Origin: Anaerolineaceae bacterium
GTDB lineage: Bacteria > Chloroflexota > Anaerolineae > Aggregatilineales > Phototrophicaceae
DNA length: 64,000 bases
Assembly: GCA_002702065.1 (NCBI GenBank)
Contig: NZXX01000013.1
Span: 62,001 to 126,000, forward strand
Direction of reading: 5' to 3'
Part shown: positions 17,697 through 26,182 of the stretch, one piece after another
Layout of the letters: each line of letters starts with the position of its first letter
Numbering within the stretch: the first letter of the stretch is position 1
Program-made: the position numbers and the translations under genes
The notes under the pieces: generated by a model
Seen by the model: the letters and a program-made list of their open reading frames with translations, nothing else
Told to the model about the DNA's origin: nothing
Databases searched by the model: none

Positions 17697-18653
17697 ATGA
17701 ACAAACTTGCCATCATCACCGCCTTTCTCGGCGGCCTGCATAACCGCTATATGGTCTATCAGGACAACGTGCCACTGGCCGAAAAAATGGCACGCGCAGC
17801 ACGCATCGAGGGGGTCGAAGGGCTGGAATTGTGCTACCCGGCTGACTTTGACGACCCGGCAGAACTCAAGCGCCTGCTGCAACAGCACAACTTTGGCGTC
17901 TCCGGCGTCAACTTCCGGTCGCGGCGCAGCGGCAAGTGGTGGCGCGGCTCGTTCGTGTCGGAGCAGGCCAGCGAGCGGCAGGAAGTGGGCAACGATCTGA
18001 AGCGCGCGATGGACTTCGCGGCGGAGTTCGGCACCGACCGGGTGACCACCTGCCCCTTAAATGAAGGCGCGGACACGCCCTTCGAGATGGATTACATTCG
18101 CGGCTATGATTACGCGCTGGAAACCTTCTCGGCGGCATGTGCCCACAACCGCGACGTGCGGCTGTGCATCGAGTACAAGAAAAACGACCCGATGGCTCGC
18201 TGTCTGGTCGGCACGGCGGGCGAAACCGCCGCCTTCTGCATGCTGACCGGGGCCGATAACCTGGGCGCAACCTTCGATATCGGCCATGCCTTGATCGCCG
18301 AAGAACGCCCGGCGCAATCTGCCGTGCTGCTGCACAAGGCCAATCGCCTGTTCTACGTCCACCTGAACGACAATGACGGGCGCTGGGACTGGGACATGCT
18401 GCCCGGTGCCTATCATCTGTGGGAATTTGTCGAGACATTCTATACGCTGCGCAAGCTCGGCTATGACGACGACTGGTATGCCTATGACATTTTCTCCAAA
18501 GAGCTGGATACGGTCGAAAACCTGACCGCCGGGATGCGCCTGACACGCAAGCTGGAAGCCATCACCGACCGGATCGACTGCGACACGATGGAAGCCCTCA
18601 TGACCGAGCGCAATTCATCGCGGACGATCCCTTATCTGTATTCGCTGTTATAG
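17697..18653 (+). CDS. TIM-barrel sugar isomerase/epimerase
   Basis: 318 aa, xylose-isomerase-like (AP_endonuc_2) barrel. Metal-ligand strands are visible: RLCIEYKKNDP (Glu), ATFDIGHALIAEE (Asp, His), YVHLNDNDGRWDWD (His, Asp) and a late Asp in WYAYDIF. Family members are 2-keto-sugar epimerases or isomerases such as tagatose 3-epimerase, hydroxypyruvate isomerase or inosose enzymes. AGGAGG precedes the start, eight bases after the previous stop. The next gene is a paralogue. Confidence 0.88.
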   Translation: MNKLAIITAFLGGLHNRYMVYQDNVPLAEKMARAARIEGVEGLELCYPADFDDPAELKRLLQQHNFGVSGVNFRSRRSGKWWRGSFVSEQASERQEVGNDLKRAMDFAAEFGTDRVTTCPLNEGADTPFEMDYIRGYDYALETFSAACAHNRDVRLCIEYKKNDPMARCLVGTAGETAAFCMLTGADNLGATFDIGHALIAEERPAQSAVLLHKANRLFYVHLNDNDGRWDWDMLPGAYHLWEFVETFYTLRKLGYDDDWYAYDIFSKELDTVENLTAGMRLTRKLEAITDRIDCDTMEALMTERNSSRTIPYLYSLL

Positions 18654-18689
18654 GCGCAGGCGATCCCTGCCGGATTGCGAGAGGTCAAA

Positions 18690-19682
18690 ATGCAGTTGAA
18701 TTTCACCGCCAACACAGGATTTTTCGGGGCGCAGCGTAACCGCTTCGTCCAGTTCCAGCCCGACCGCACGCTGGAGGAGGTCTTCGCGCTGGTCGCCCAG
18801 ATCGACGGCATGACCGGCATCGAGCTGAAATACCCGGCGGCCTTCGCTGATGTGAGGTTGGTCCAGCAGCTTTTGCAAGAGCACAACCTCACCCTCTCCG
18901 CAATCAATGTCGACACCAAGGATGCGCGGCATTTCCGGCATGGGGCGCTTTCCGCCCGCAGCGCAGCCAGTCGTCAGGAAGCCGTCACCCGCCTGCGCGA
19001 AGCAATGGACCTGGCGGCAGAACTGGGCACAACGATTGTAACCACCTGCCCGCTGGCCGACGGTTATGATTACCCATTTCAAGTCGACCATGCAACGGCG
19101 TGGGGTCACTTTATCGAGTCCGTGCGCGCGGCGGCGGCGCACCGCAGCGACATCCAGCTTTGCCTGGAATATCAGCCGCACGAGCCGCATTCGCATATCC
19201 TGCTGAACAACGTCGGCAAGCTGCTGTATGTCTGCGCGGAGGTGGGCCTGCCCAACGTGGGGGCAAATTTCGACATCGGCCATTCCTTCGCGGCCCAGGA
19301 AAACCCGGCGGAAGCGGCGGCGCTGCTGGCCCGTGCCAACCGGCTGTTTTACATCCACACCAACGACAACACAGGCGATGGTGGCGACTGGGACATGATC
19401 TCTGGCGCGGTCCACTTCTGGCACTGGCTGGAACTGTTGTACACGCTCGATCAGGCCGGTTATACGGGCTGGCTGGGGGGTGATATTGCGCCCAAGCATA
19501 TCCCCGGCCCGGTCGATGCCTACCAGTCCAACATCCGTATGATTCAGCGTATGTACCAATTGCTTATGCGAATCGGAATGGATAAGATAACAGAAATGAT
19601 TCGTCAGGACGGCAACCCAGCCGCCGCTTTTGAAACACTCAGCGCATCCCTCCTGCCCGAATGGGATGTCCAACCGGGCTAA
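18690..19682 (+). CDS. TIM-barrel sugar isomerase/epimerase, paralogue
   Basis: 330 aa, same fold and metal-binding pattern as its upstream neighbour: QLCLEYQPHEPHSH, ANFDIGHSFAAQENPAEA, FYIHTNDNTGDGGDWD, and YTGWLGGDIAPK. Its core aligns clearly with the preceding protein (FDIGH...AEAAALLARANRLFYIH against FDIGH...AQSAVLLHKANRLFYVH), so the pair arose by duplication and may act on successive intermediates or on two epimers. The start at ATG 18690 follows GAGAGGT; the TTG in the ORF track is five codons early. Confidence 0.87.
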   Translation: MQLNFTANTGFFGAQRNRFVQFQPDRTLEEVFALVAQIDGMTGIELKYPAAFADVRLVQQLLQEHNLTLSAINVDTKDARHFRHGALSARSAASRQEAVTRLREAMDLAAELGTTIVTTCPLADGYDYPFQVDHATAWGHFIESVRAAAAHRSDIQLCLEYQPHEPHSHILLNNVGKLLYVCAEVGLPNVGANFDIGHSFAAQENPAEAAALLARANRLFYIHTNDNTGDGGDWDMISGAVHFWHWLELLYTLDQAGYTGWLGGDIAPKHIPGPVDAYQSNIRMIQRMYQLLMRIGMDKITEMIRQDGNPAAAFETLSASLLPEWDVQPG

Positions 19683-19728
19683 TCAGAGCGATGCACCACA
19701 CACGGTCAACCAATGTTGTGAGGTCATC

Positions 19729-20421
19729 ATGAATAGTGAAAACGGTGCACCACTCACTGCCGAACAGCAGGCGTACACCATGATTAAGGATCGTATCCTC
19801 AATATGACGTATATGCCCGGTCGCGTGCTGTCGGACAGCGAGGTCGCGGCAGAACTGAACCTGAGCCGGACGCCTGTGCTGCAAGCCCTGCGCTACCTGG
19901 AATGCGAGGGGCTGGTCAACCGCCAGCACCGGCAAGGCTGGCAGATTTGCGCCCTGTCGCTGGATGACATTCACGACATCTTCAATATCAAAGAGGCACT
20001 TGGTGTCATGCTGGCGCGGCAGGCGGTACAGTGCCAGGACGAAACCCTGCGCGAAGCCATGCGTGCGGCGGTCGAAGGCATGATCCGCGCCAACGAGGCG
20101 GGCGACATCAAAACCTGGGAGGAGTACCACCGGCAGTGGCACGATGCCCTGATGGCGATGTCGGAGTATCCGGCAGGCCGGGTCGAGGGTATCCTTAACA
20201 ACCTGAATGACCAGTGGCGGCGGGTGCGCAACGGCCTGCTGGCGATTGAAGGCCGCATGGACCGCGAGACGCACGAACATCAGGTCGTCGCCGACGCGAT
20301 CTTATCCGGCAACGGGGACGAGGCTGAGCAGCGGATGCGCAAGCATTTGCAAAGCGTGCGCCATGATCTGGTCGACTTGCTGACGCATCTGGTGCTGCCG
20401 TTTGCCCCGCACGGCATCTAA
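19729..20421 (+). CDS. GntR-family regulator with FCD domain
   Basis: 230 aa. An N-terminal winged helix-turn-helix (AYTMIKDRILNMTYMPGRVL, SEVAAELNLSRTPVLQALRY) is followed by an all-helical FCD ligand domain (IFNIKEALGVMLARQAV, EEYHRQWHDALMAMS, HEHQVVADAILSGNGDEAEQ). FadR/FCD regulators commonly respond to sugar acids and organic acids. Its position inside the locus suggests it controls these genes. The ATG at 19729 with GAGGT upstream is chosen over an ORF 33 codons longer. A weak stem-loop follows the stop. Confidence 0.92.
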   Translation: MNSENGAPLTAEQQAYTMIKDRILNMTYMPGRVLSDSEVAAELNLSRTPVLQALRYLECEGLVNRQHRQGWQICALSLDDIHDIFNIKEALGVMLARQAVQCQDETLREAMRAAVEGMIRANEAGDIKTWEEYHRQWHDALMAMSEYPAGRVEGILNNLNDQWRRVRNGLLAIEGRMDRETHEHQVVADAILSGNGDEAEQRMRKHLQSVRHDLVDLLTHLVLPFAPHGI

Positions 20422-20446
20422 CCACGTTTTGAAGGCACACAACCGA

Positions 20447-20482
20447 AACCGGGTAACGCCTGTCAAGCTGCACCCGGTTACC
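20447..20482 (+). terminator. Weak stem-loop after the GntR gene with two alternative pairings
   Basis: AACCGGGT (20447-20454) can pair with ACCCGGTT (20472-20479). The overlapping GGTAAC (20452-20457) can pair with GTTACC (20477-20482). Only a short T-run follows. It may be a poor terminator or an attenuator before the kinase gene. Confidence 0.3.
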
Positions 20483-20526
20483 GTTTACACCGGTTCTACG
20501 AACAGATTTGCAGAGTAAACTTTTTG

Positions 20527-21960
20527 ATGAATGATCCTTTAGCAACCAACCCACCTGAGTCTCAGGCTCCGCGCCCGCTGGCCGAGACCTTCGCCAGCCT
20601 GCCCCCGGACTGGCCGGACGACCCACTCCCCGCCGTCCGCACGGCGATCAAACGCCTGAACCAGAAAGTCGTCGTGCTGGATGACGACCCCACCGGCACC
20701 CAGACCGTCCATGATGTGCCGGTGCTGACTGAGTGGTCGACACCGGCCCTGACCGCTGAATTCCGCGACCCATGCCCGGCGGTCTTTGTGCTGACCAACT
20801 CGCGCAGCCTGACGGCGTCAGCGGCCCGCGCCTGCAACCTGGAGATTGGCCGTCATCTGGCGGCGGCTTCTGCGCGCACCGGGCGGCCCTATGTAGTTGC
20901 CAGCCGCAGCGATTCGACCCTGCGCGGTCACTTCCCCACCGAGACGGACGCATTGGCCGCGGCCAGCGGCAAAGCGGTGGATGCGGTGCTGATTGTGCCA
21001 GCGTTCATGGCGGGTGGCCGCTACACCATCGCGGACACGCACTATGTCGCGGAGGGCGACCAGCTTATCCCGGCAGGTCAGACGCCATTCGCCAGAGATG
21101 CGACTTTTGGCTATGCCGCGTCCAACCTGCGTGCATGGGTATCCGAAAAAACCGGCGGACAGGTGCGCCCGGAAGCGGTGACCGCCATTTCGCTCGATGA
21201 AATTCGATTAGGCGGGCCAGACCGGGTTACTGAGCGCCTGCTTACTATGAAGGACCAAACCTATTGCGTGATCAACGCGGTTAACGAGCGTGACCTGAGC
21301 GTGGTCGCACTGGGTGTGGTGCAGGCCGAGGCACAGGGCAAAGTGCTGCTCTACCGCACAGCTGCGTCCTTCGCCGCCGCCCGCGCCGGCATCGCGCTGC
21401 GCCCCCTGCTCACAGCGGCAGACATGAACCTGACCAGCAGCGGCGGGGGTTTGGTGGTCGTCGGTTCCTACGTGCCCAAATCCAGCCAGCAGCTCGAACA
21501 CCTGCTAAAGCAGCCCGATATCGCCGGAATCGAAGTGCATGTGCAGCGGCTGCTCGATGATGCCAGCGCGGAAATCGCCCGCGTGATCGAGGCGGTAGAT
21601 ACGCGGCTGCGCCTCCACCAGAATGTCGTGATCTTTACCAGTCGCGGGTTGATTACCGGCGCCGACGCGGACAGCAGCCTCGCCATTGGCAACCGTGTCT
21701 CGGCGGGTCTGGTGGCGATTGTGCAGGGCCTGCACGAAACACCCCGCTTTCTGATCGCCAAAGGGGGTATTACGTCGAGTGATCTGGCGACAAAAGCGCT
21801 GGGGGTGCGGCGCGCCCTCGTCATGGGCCAGATACTGCCCGGCGTACCGGTGTGGCAGCTCGGCGCGGAATCGCGGCAGCCAGGGATGGCGTATGTCGTT
21901 TTTCCCGGCAATGTCGGCGGGCCGGACGCACTGGCAGCAGTCGTGGACAAATTTCGCTAG
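20527..21960 (+). CDS. Four-carbon acid sugar kinase family protein (DUF1537/OtnK-like)
   Basis: 477 aa. The family signature VVLDDDPTGTQTVHDVPVL starts the N-terminal domain, SRSDSTLRGHFPTETDAL follows, and the C-terminal ATP-binding half contains FLIAKGGITSSDLATKAL. Characterised relatives phosphorylate 3-oxo-tetronates or related acid sugars. Together with the isomerases and the RraA-like gene this suggests breakdown of a tetronate, or of a sugar acid that yields one. The start is placed at ATG 20527 (the track uses TTG 20524). The ribosome site is weak. Confidence 0.9.
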   Translation: MNDPLATNPPESQAPRPLAETFASLPPDWPDDPLPAVRTAIKRLNQKVVVLDDDPTGTQTVHDVPVLTEWSTPALTAEFRDPCPAVFVLTNSRSLTASAARACNLEIGRHLAAASARTGRPYVVASRSDSTLRGHFPTETDALAAASGKAVDAVLIVPAFMAGGRYTIADTHYVAEGDQLIPAGQTPFARDATFGYAASNLRAWVSEKTGGQVRPEAVTAISLDEIRLGGPDRVTERLLTMKDQTYCVINAVNERDLSVVALGVVQAEAQGKVLLYRTAASFAAARAGIALRPLLTAADMNLTSSGGGLVVVGSYVPKSSQQLEHLLKQPDIAGIEVHVQRLLDDASAEIARVIEAVDTRLRLHQNVVIFTSRGLITGADADSSLAIGNRVSAGLVAIVQGLHETPRFLIAKGGITSSDLATKALGVRRALVMGQILPGVPVWQLGAESRQPGMAYVVFPGNVGGPDALAAVVDKFR

Positions 21961-22065
21961 CGCACAGTTCCGGGCTGTCCACTCCCTGGCGATGGCCTTA
22001 ACATCACGCCGGAAAACGGGTTATCATCAAGTCACCGATACTCACCATGCTGCAAGGAAAATATC

Positions 22066-22794
22066 ATGACCCCTCTTTCACCTGATGTGCTGGACAAACT
22101 GCGCCAGTTCGATACACCGACCATCTGCAACCTGATTGAATTGTTCGAAGTGCGCCCGCGCAATGTCGGTTTTATGGATAAGACGATCAAAGCCGCTTTT
22201 CCGGAAATGCCGCCGATGGTTGGCTACGCGGCCACCGTCACCTGCCGCACGGCGTTCGACCCCAAATTTGGCGCGCCCTACGCGATGGGCGAGCAGATCG
22301 CCCGCTTCGGTGAACTGGATGGCCCGCCGGTGATGGTCTTTCAGGACCTGGACAGTCCACCGCTGGCCGCCACATTCGGTGAAGTGATGTGTACCACCTA
22401 TCAGACGTTCGGTTCCGTCGGGCTGATCACCAACGGTCCGGCACGCGATCTGGACCAGGTGCAGGCGCTCAATTACCCGGTGTTTACGGATGGCGCGGTG
22501 TGTTCGCATGGCTATATCCGCATGTTCGATTTTCATGTGCCAGTACATGTGGGCGGCACCCCCATCTTCCCCAACGATCTGCTGCACGGCGACCTGAACG
22601 GCATCACGACGATCCCGGTCGAGATCGCCGCCGAGATGGTGGACATCGGCCATGAATTTGTCGCGGCAGAACAGGTCATCCTCGATACGCTGCGCAAGCC
22701 CGGTGTGACGCCGGAAATGTGGGCCGAGGCACGCGCCGAATCCAAGGCACAGATCGAAGCGCTGACCAAACGGGTGTCGCGCAAGCAGGCATAG
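22066..22794 (+). CDS. RraA-like aldolase/decarboxylase family protein
   Basis: 242 aa. The RraA fold is recognised by FGSVGLITNGPARDLDQVQ (Arg-Asp of the active site) and the closing NDLLHGDLNGITTIP segment. In metabolic members (4-hydroxy-4-methyl-2-oxoglutarate aldolase type) the divalent metal site cleaves or decarboxylates keto-acids; in RraA proper it regulates RNase E. The usual PGD...aDxxGv motif reads PND...GDLNGI, so fine specificity may differ. AAGGA precedes the ATG. The catabolic context favours an enzyme, and this is the last gene of the locus. Confidence 0.85.
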   Translation: MTPLSPDVLDKLRQFDTPTICNLIELFEVRPRNVGFMDKTIKAAFPEMPPMVGYAATVTCRTAFDPKFGAPYAMGEQIARFGELDGPPVMVFQDLDSPPLAATFGEVMCTTYQTFGSVGLITNGPARDLDQVQALNYPVFTDGAVCSHGYIRMFDFHVPVHVGGTPIFPNDLLHGDLNGITTIPVEIAAEMVDIGHEFVAAEQVILDTLRKPGVTPEMWAEARAESKAQIEALTKRVSRKQA

Positions 22795-22867
22795 CCTGAA
22801 TACAGCTTATTGGTCATCTATCGTATTGTTGTAATTATTTCACTGCCCCTGCTCTTTACAACGAAAT

Positions 22868-22900
22868 CCCCTCTCCCACCAGCCCTCGCGGGAGGGGGGG
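22868..22900. repeat. GC-rich hairpin, possible decayed copy of the dispersed repeat or terminator
   Basis: CCCCTCTCCC pairs with GGGAGGGGGG across a CCCTCGC-type loop. It resembles the inner hairpin (CCCCTCTC...GAGAGGGG) of the three full repeats in this window but lacks the flanking CCTCACCCC/GGGGTGAGG ends. It lies 74 bp after the RraA-like gene and could also end its transcript, although no T-run follows. Confidence 0.4.
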
Positions 22901-23040
22901 AGCACCCTGATCAGCCTTCACGCGCGAAACCCTGCCCGGTGCTGCGAAGGGCCATCCACCTTACATCACACTCAAAATTGATCGAATGATTGATCGTTTA
23001 ATCAAACCAGCGACCATTGACCGGGTAAATGATCGTAGTT

Positions 23041-23052
23041 TTATGATCATAA
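23041..23052. promoter_or_regulatory. Perfect 12-bp palindrome TTATGATCATAA
   Basis: A perfect palindrome in the AT-rich leader of the peptide-transporter operon, 150 bp before its first start codon. It is near a second inverted repeat TTGAT-N6-ATCAA at 22990-23005. A candidate operator; no regulator can be assigned. Confidence 0.35.
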
Positions 23053-23201
23053 GTGAGAATTTTTGCAAATTACAACCTGCTATGCTAATCTAAGATTGTA
23101 ATGTTGACCAAATAAAGAAGGGAGCTAAGTAACCTCTAAAATCCTCATTACCATGGGTACATTAAGATTATTATGTTAGAAATCTTCATGGAGCATATAG
23201 T

Positions 23202-24974
23202 ATGAACAAGAAGTATTGGCCCCTCCTCCTCACGGTGCTGGTGGCATCTGTGATGGTGATGCTGTCCATCCGGGTGGTTTTTGCCCAAGACCTCGAAGAC
23301 ATTCCCCGCGAAGAAACAGTCATCTTTGATATTGACGGTGGGCGCGTGGTCGACCCCGAAAACTTTAACCCCTATATTCCGGGGCGGCGCCTGGACCAGG
23401 GTTTGCATCAGGCAGTCATGGAACCGCTGTTTATCCTCAATTATGAAACCGGTGAATACGTCCCCTGGCTGGGCGAAAGCATGACCTCCAACGAATCGCT
23501 GGATGTCTGGACGCTGGCCCTGCGCGATGGCGTGACCTGGAGCGACGGCGAAGCCTTCAATGCCGACGATGTGGTCTTCACCATCAACATGCTGCTGGTG
23601 CCCGATAACATCACACTGGCAGATGCCGGTGGTATCCAGCAGTGGGTCGAGAGTGTGGAAAAGGTCGATGACCTGACCGTTCAGTTCAACCTGACCGGCC
23701 CGAACCCGCGCTTCCAGCTGGACTATTTCTCGGTCCGTATCTGGGGTAGCGTCAACATGCTGCCGGAACACATCTGGAACGGGCAGGACCCGCTGACCTT
23801 CACCAACTATGACCCCGATCAGGGCTGGCCAGTCTTCACCGGGCCATACCAGGTCGTCTCTGTGGGCGAAACCGAATTCATTTACGACCGCCGCGATGAC
23901 TGGTGGGGTGCCGAAACCGGCTTTATGGACCTGCCGGCGCCGCGTCGTCTGGTCTGGACCTGGGCAGGCCCCGAAGAAGCCCGCGCCGCGCTGATGGCGG
24001 ACAACGGCCTCGACAGCCTGATGGACATCACCAAGGGTACGTACGAAGCCCTGGCCGCGCAGAACGCGAACGTTCATGCCTGGACCGACACTCTGCCCTA
24101 TGCGACCCTTGATCCCTGCTCGCGTACATTCGAGTTCAATACCGCCGTTGCCCCGTGGGATACCGTGGAAATGCGGCAGGCCGTGAACCATGCCATCGAC
24201 CGCAACCAGATCGTCGAGATCTCCTATGAAGGCACGACGGTTCCCTCCATATCCTTCTTCCCGGCGTATGCCCCGATGAACCGCTACACCGACATCCTGG
24301 TCGCCGAAGGTGTCTATGACGAACACCCGCTGTGGGCGTTCGACCCCGACGCCGCCCGTGCCATGATTGAGGAACAGGGTTACACCATGGGCGATGACGG
24401 TTACTACGCCAAAGATGGCGAACAGCTGGATATGGACATCACGACCCATGAAGCCTTCATCGAGAAGCAGCGTGTCGCCGCCGTGCTGGTCGAGCAGTTC
24501 CAGAATGTCGGCATCAACGCCACCACCCGCAACGAAGCCGGTGGTACCTGGGGCGACAACCATGCCTTCGGTACGTTCGACACCCGCATGGGCTGGCAGA
24601 ACTGCGGTTCTGTAAACGAACCCTGGAACTCGATGGACACGCTGAATGTCCGCTGGCTGCTGCCGGTGGGCGAACGTGCCAGCCGTAACCAGTGGCGTTG
24701 GTCCGGCGAAGGCGCCGAGCGTTACAGCGAACTGGTCGATCAGATCGGCACGCTGCCGCTGGGCGACCCGGCCATCGAGCCGCTGTTCGTGGAAGCGATG
24801 GGCATCTACCTTGAAGAACTGCCCACCATCCCGATCACGCAGGCCCGTAAGCTGATCCCGCACAACTGGACCTACTGGCAGAACTGGCCAACTGCCGAGA
24901 ACAACTACACGTCGGCCTGGACGTGGTGGCAGAGTACACACCTTGTCATCCACGAAATCCAGCCAGCCGGTTAA
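23202..24974 (+). CDS. Peptide/nickel-type ABC substrate-binding protein
   Basis: 590 aa SBP_bac_5 family protein that captures oligopeptides or other solutes outside the membrane. The signal peptide ends [10 protein letters not shown] with no lipobox Cys. Family features: [40 protein letters not shown] (the classic SBP_bac_5 signature) and [18 protein letters not shown]. It leads an operon with two permeases and two ATPases, making a complete Dpp/Opp-type importer. GGAG is eight bases before the ATG. A stem-loop after the stop probably lowers expression of the membrane subunits. Confidence 0.95.
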   Translation: MNKKYWPLLLTVLVASVMVMLSIRVVFAQDLEDIPREETVIFDIDGGRVVDPENFNPYIPGRRLDQGLHQAVMEPLFILNYETGEYVPWLGESMTSNESLDVWTLALRDGVTWSDGEAFNADDVVFTINMLLVPDNITLADAGGIQQWVESVEKVDDLTVQFNLTGPNPRFQLDYFSVRIWGSVNMLPEHIWNGQDPLTFTNYDPDQGWPVFTGPYQVVSVGETEFIYDRRDDWWGAETGFMDLPAPRRLVWTWAGPEEARAALMADNGLDSLMDITKGTYEALAAQNANVHAWTDTLPYATLDPCSRTFEFNTAVAPWDTVEMRQAVNHAIDRNQIVEISYEGTTVPSISFFPAYAPMNRYTDILVAEGVYDEHPLWAFDPDAARAMIEEQGYTMGDDGYYAKDGEQLDMDITTHEAFIEKQRVAAVLVEQFQNVGINATTRNEAGGTWGDNHAFGTFDTRMGWQNCGSVNEPWNSMDTLNVRWLLPVGERASRNQWRWSGEGAERYSELVDQIGTLPLGDPAIEPLFVEAMGIYLEELPTIPITQARKLIPHNWTYWQNWPTAENNYTSAWTWWQSTHLVIHEIQPAG

Positions 24975-24988
24975 CACAAGTGCAGTCA

Positions 24989-25018
24989 TGGGGGGCGGGT
25001 TTGAATATCCGCCCCTCT
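24989..25018 (+). terminator. Stem-loop terminator/attenuator after SBP gene
   Basis: GGGGCGG (24989-24995) pairs with CCGCCCC (25006-25012), followed by TCTTTG. It lies 14 bp past the SBP stop and before the first permease. Partial termination here would give the excess of binding protein over permease typical of ABC importers. Confidence 0.6.
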
Positions 25019-25165
25019 TTGTCAATGGTGATCGCTGGTTCGCAGCCGAATAGCAGTCTGACAGTGCTGCTATAACCATCAGCTTTCGCCGGCTCAACGG
25101 ACGGCCAACGCCGCCCAGATACGTTGGAATGACATATTTAGCGGTAGTTTTTAAGGTATAAATTT

Positions 25166-26176
25166 ATGCGTGGATTGACAACAGGCTATGTTGTCCAGCG
25201 GGTCGGGATGTTCTTCCTGACGATCTGGATCGGAGCCACCCTCATTTACTTTATTCCCCGGATGATGCCAGGCGACCCCATTGCCGGTGTCGTCAGCCGC
25301 ATGGTGGCGCAGTCCGGTAATGTGGAAAATCAGGCAGAATTGATCGCCGCCTGGCGCGAAAAGTTCGGGCTGGATGATCCGCCGCTGGTGCAGTATCTGC
25401 GCTATGTGAGCAATGTTGTAACCTTTGACCTCGATTATTCGCTGGCATGGTTCCCGGCACGCGTATCGGACCTGATTGTGCGCGGCTTGCCCTGGACCAT
25501 CGGCCTGCTGCTGATCGCCACCGTGATTTCATTTATCGCGGGCAATGTGATCGGCGCGTTACTCGGCTGGCGGCGGACACCGCGCTTTTTGAAGTCCCTC
25601 CTGCCGGTCACACTCGTCTTTACCTCGGTGCCATTTTTCATGCTGGGGATGCTCTTTATTTACTTCTTCGCCTATATACTGGACGTCCTGCCGCCCACCG
25701 GCGCTTATGGGCGAGGCATCACCCCGGAGTTCGACTGGGAGTTTATCGGCTCGGTCATCCAGCACGGCATCATGCCCGCGCTGGCGATCATCGTCGCGTC
25801 GATGGGTTTCTGGGCGTTGGGGATGCGCGGCATGATGATTACCACCGACGGCGAGGATTATATGATCCTGGCGCAGGCCAAAGGGCTGAAACCGCGCCGC
25901 GTATTTTTGCAGTACTCGGTACGCAACGCTATTTTGCCCCAGGTGACGGCGCTGGCGCTGAGCATGGGCAGCCTAGTGGCGGGGTCCATTCTGGTGGAAT
26001 ACCTGTTTTCCTACCCCGGCACCGGTTATCTGTTGTATCAGGGTATTGTGAACAACGACTTTAATGTAATCCAGGGTGTCGTCTTTGTACTGATCGTCGC
26101 CACATCGCTGGCAGTGCTGATCATTGACCTGCTTTACCCCCTGATCGACCCCCGTATCACCTATCAGAGAGGGTAA
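25166..26176 (+). CDS. Peptide ABC permease, DppB type
   Basis: 336 aa, six-helix permease. The N-terminus VVQRVGMFFLTIWIGATLIY and PRMMPGDPI match DppB/OppB. The ATPase-docking loop is GEDYMILAQAKGLKPRRVF followed by YSVRNAILPQVTALAL. AAGGT precedes the ATG. It forms the channel with the next gene, seven bases downstream. Confidence 0.95.
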   Translation: MRGLTTGYVVQRVGMFFLTIWIGATLIYFIPRMMPGDPIAGVVSRMVAQSGNVENQAELIAAWREKFGLDDPPLVQYLRYVSNVVTFDLDYSLAWFPARVSDLIVRGLPWTIGLLLIATVISFIAGNVIGALLGWRRTPRFLKSLLPVTLVFTSVPFFMLGMLFIYFFAYILDVLPPTGAYGRGITPEFDWEFIGSVIQHGIMPALAIIVASMGFWALGMRGMMITTDGEDYMILAQAKGLKPRRVFLQYSVRNAILPQVTALALSMGSLVAGSILVEYLFSYPGTGYLLYQGIVNNDFNVIQGVVFVLIVATSLAVLIIDLLYPLIDPRITYQRG

Positions 26177-26182
26177 ACCATT

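Larger units (their letters stand above)
22795..23201. other. Intergenic region upstream of the peptide transporter operon
   Basis: This 407-bp gap is GC-rich at first, with a hairpin at 22868-22900, then strongly AT-rich from about 22970. The AT-rich part has several GATC-centred palindromes, including TTATGATCATAA and TTGAT-N6-ATCAA (22990-23005), and would carry the promoter and operators of the following operon. No gene is seen. Confidence 0.5.

Noticed and set aside
23148-25097. 649-codon minus-strand ORF
   Set aside because: It is antisense to a clear SBP_bac_5 gene with family motifs, and its translation has no recognisable domain. High GC content leaves the opposite strand open.
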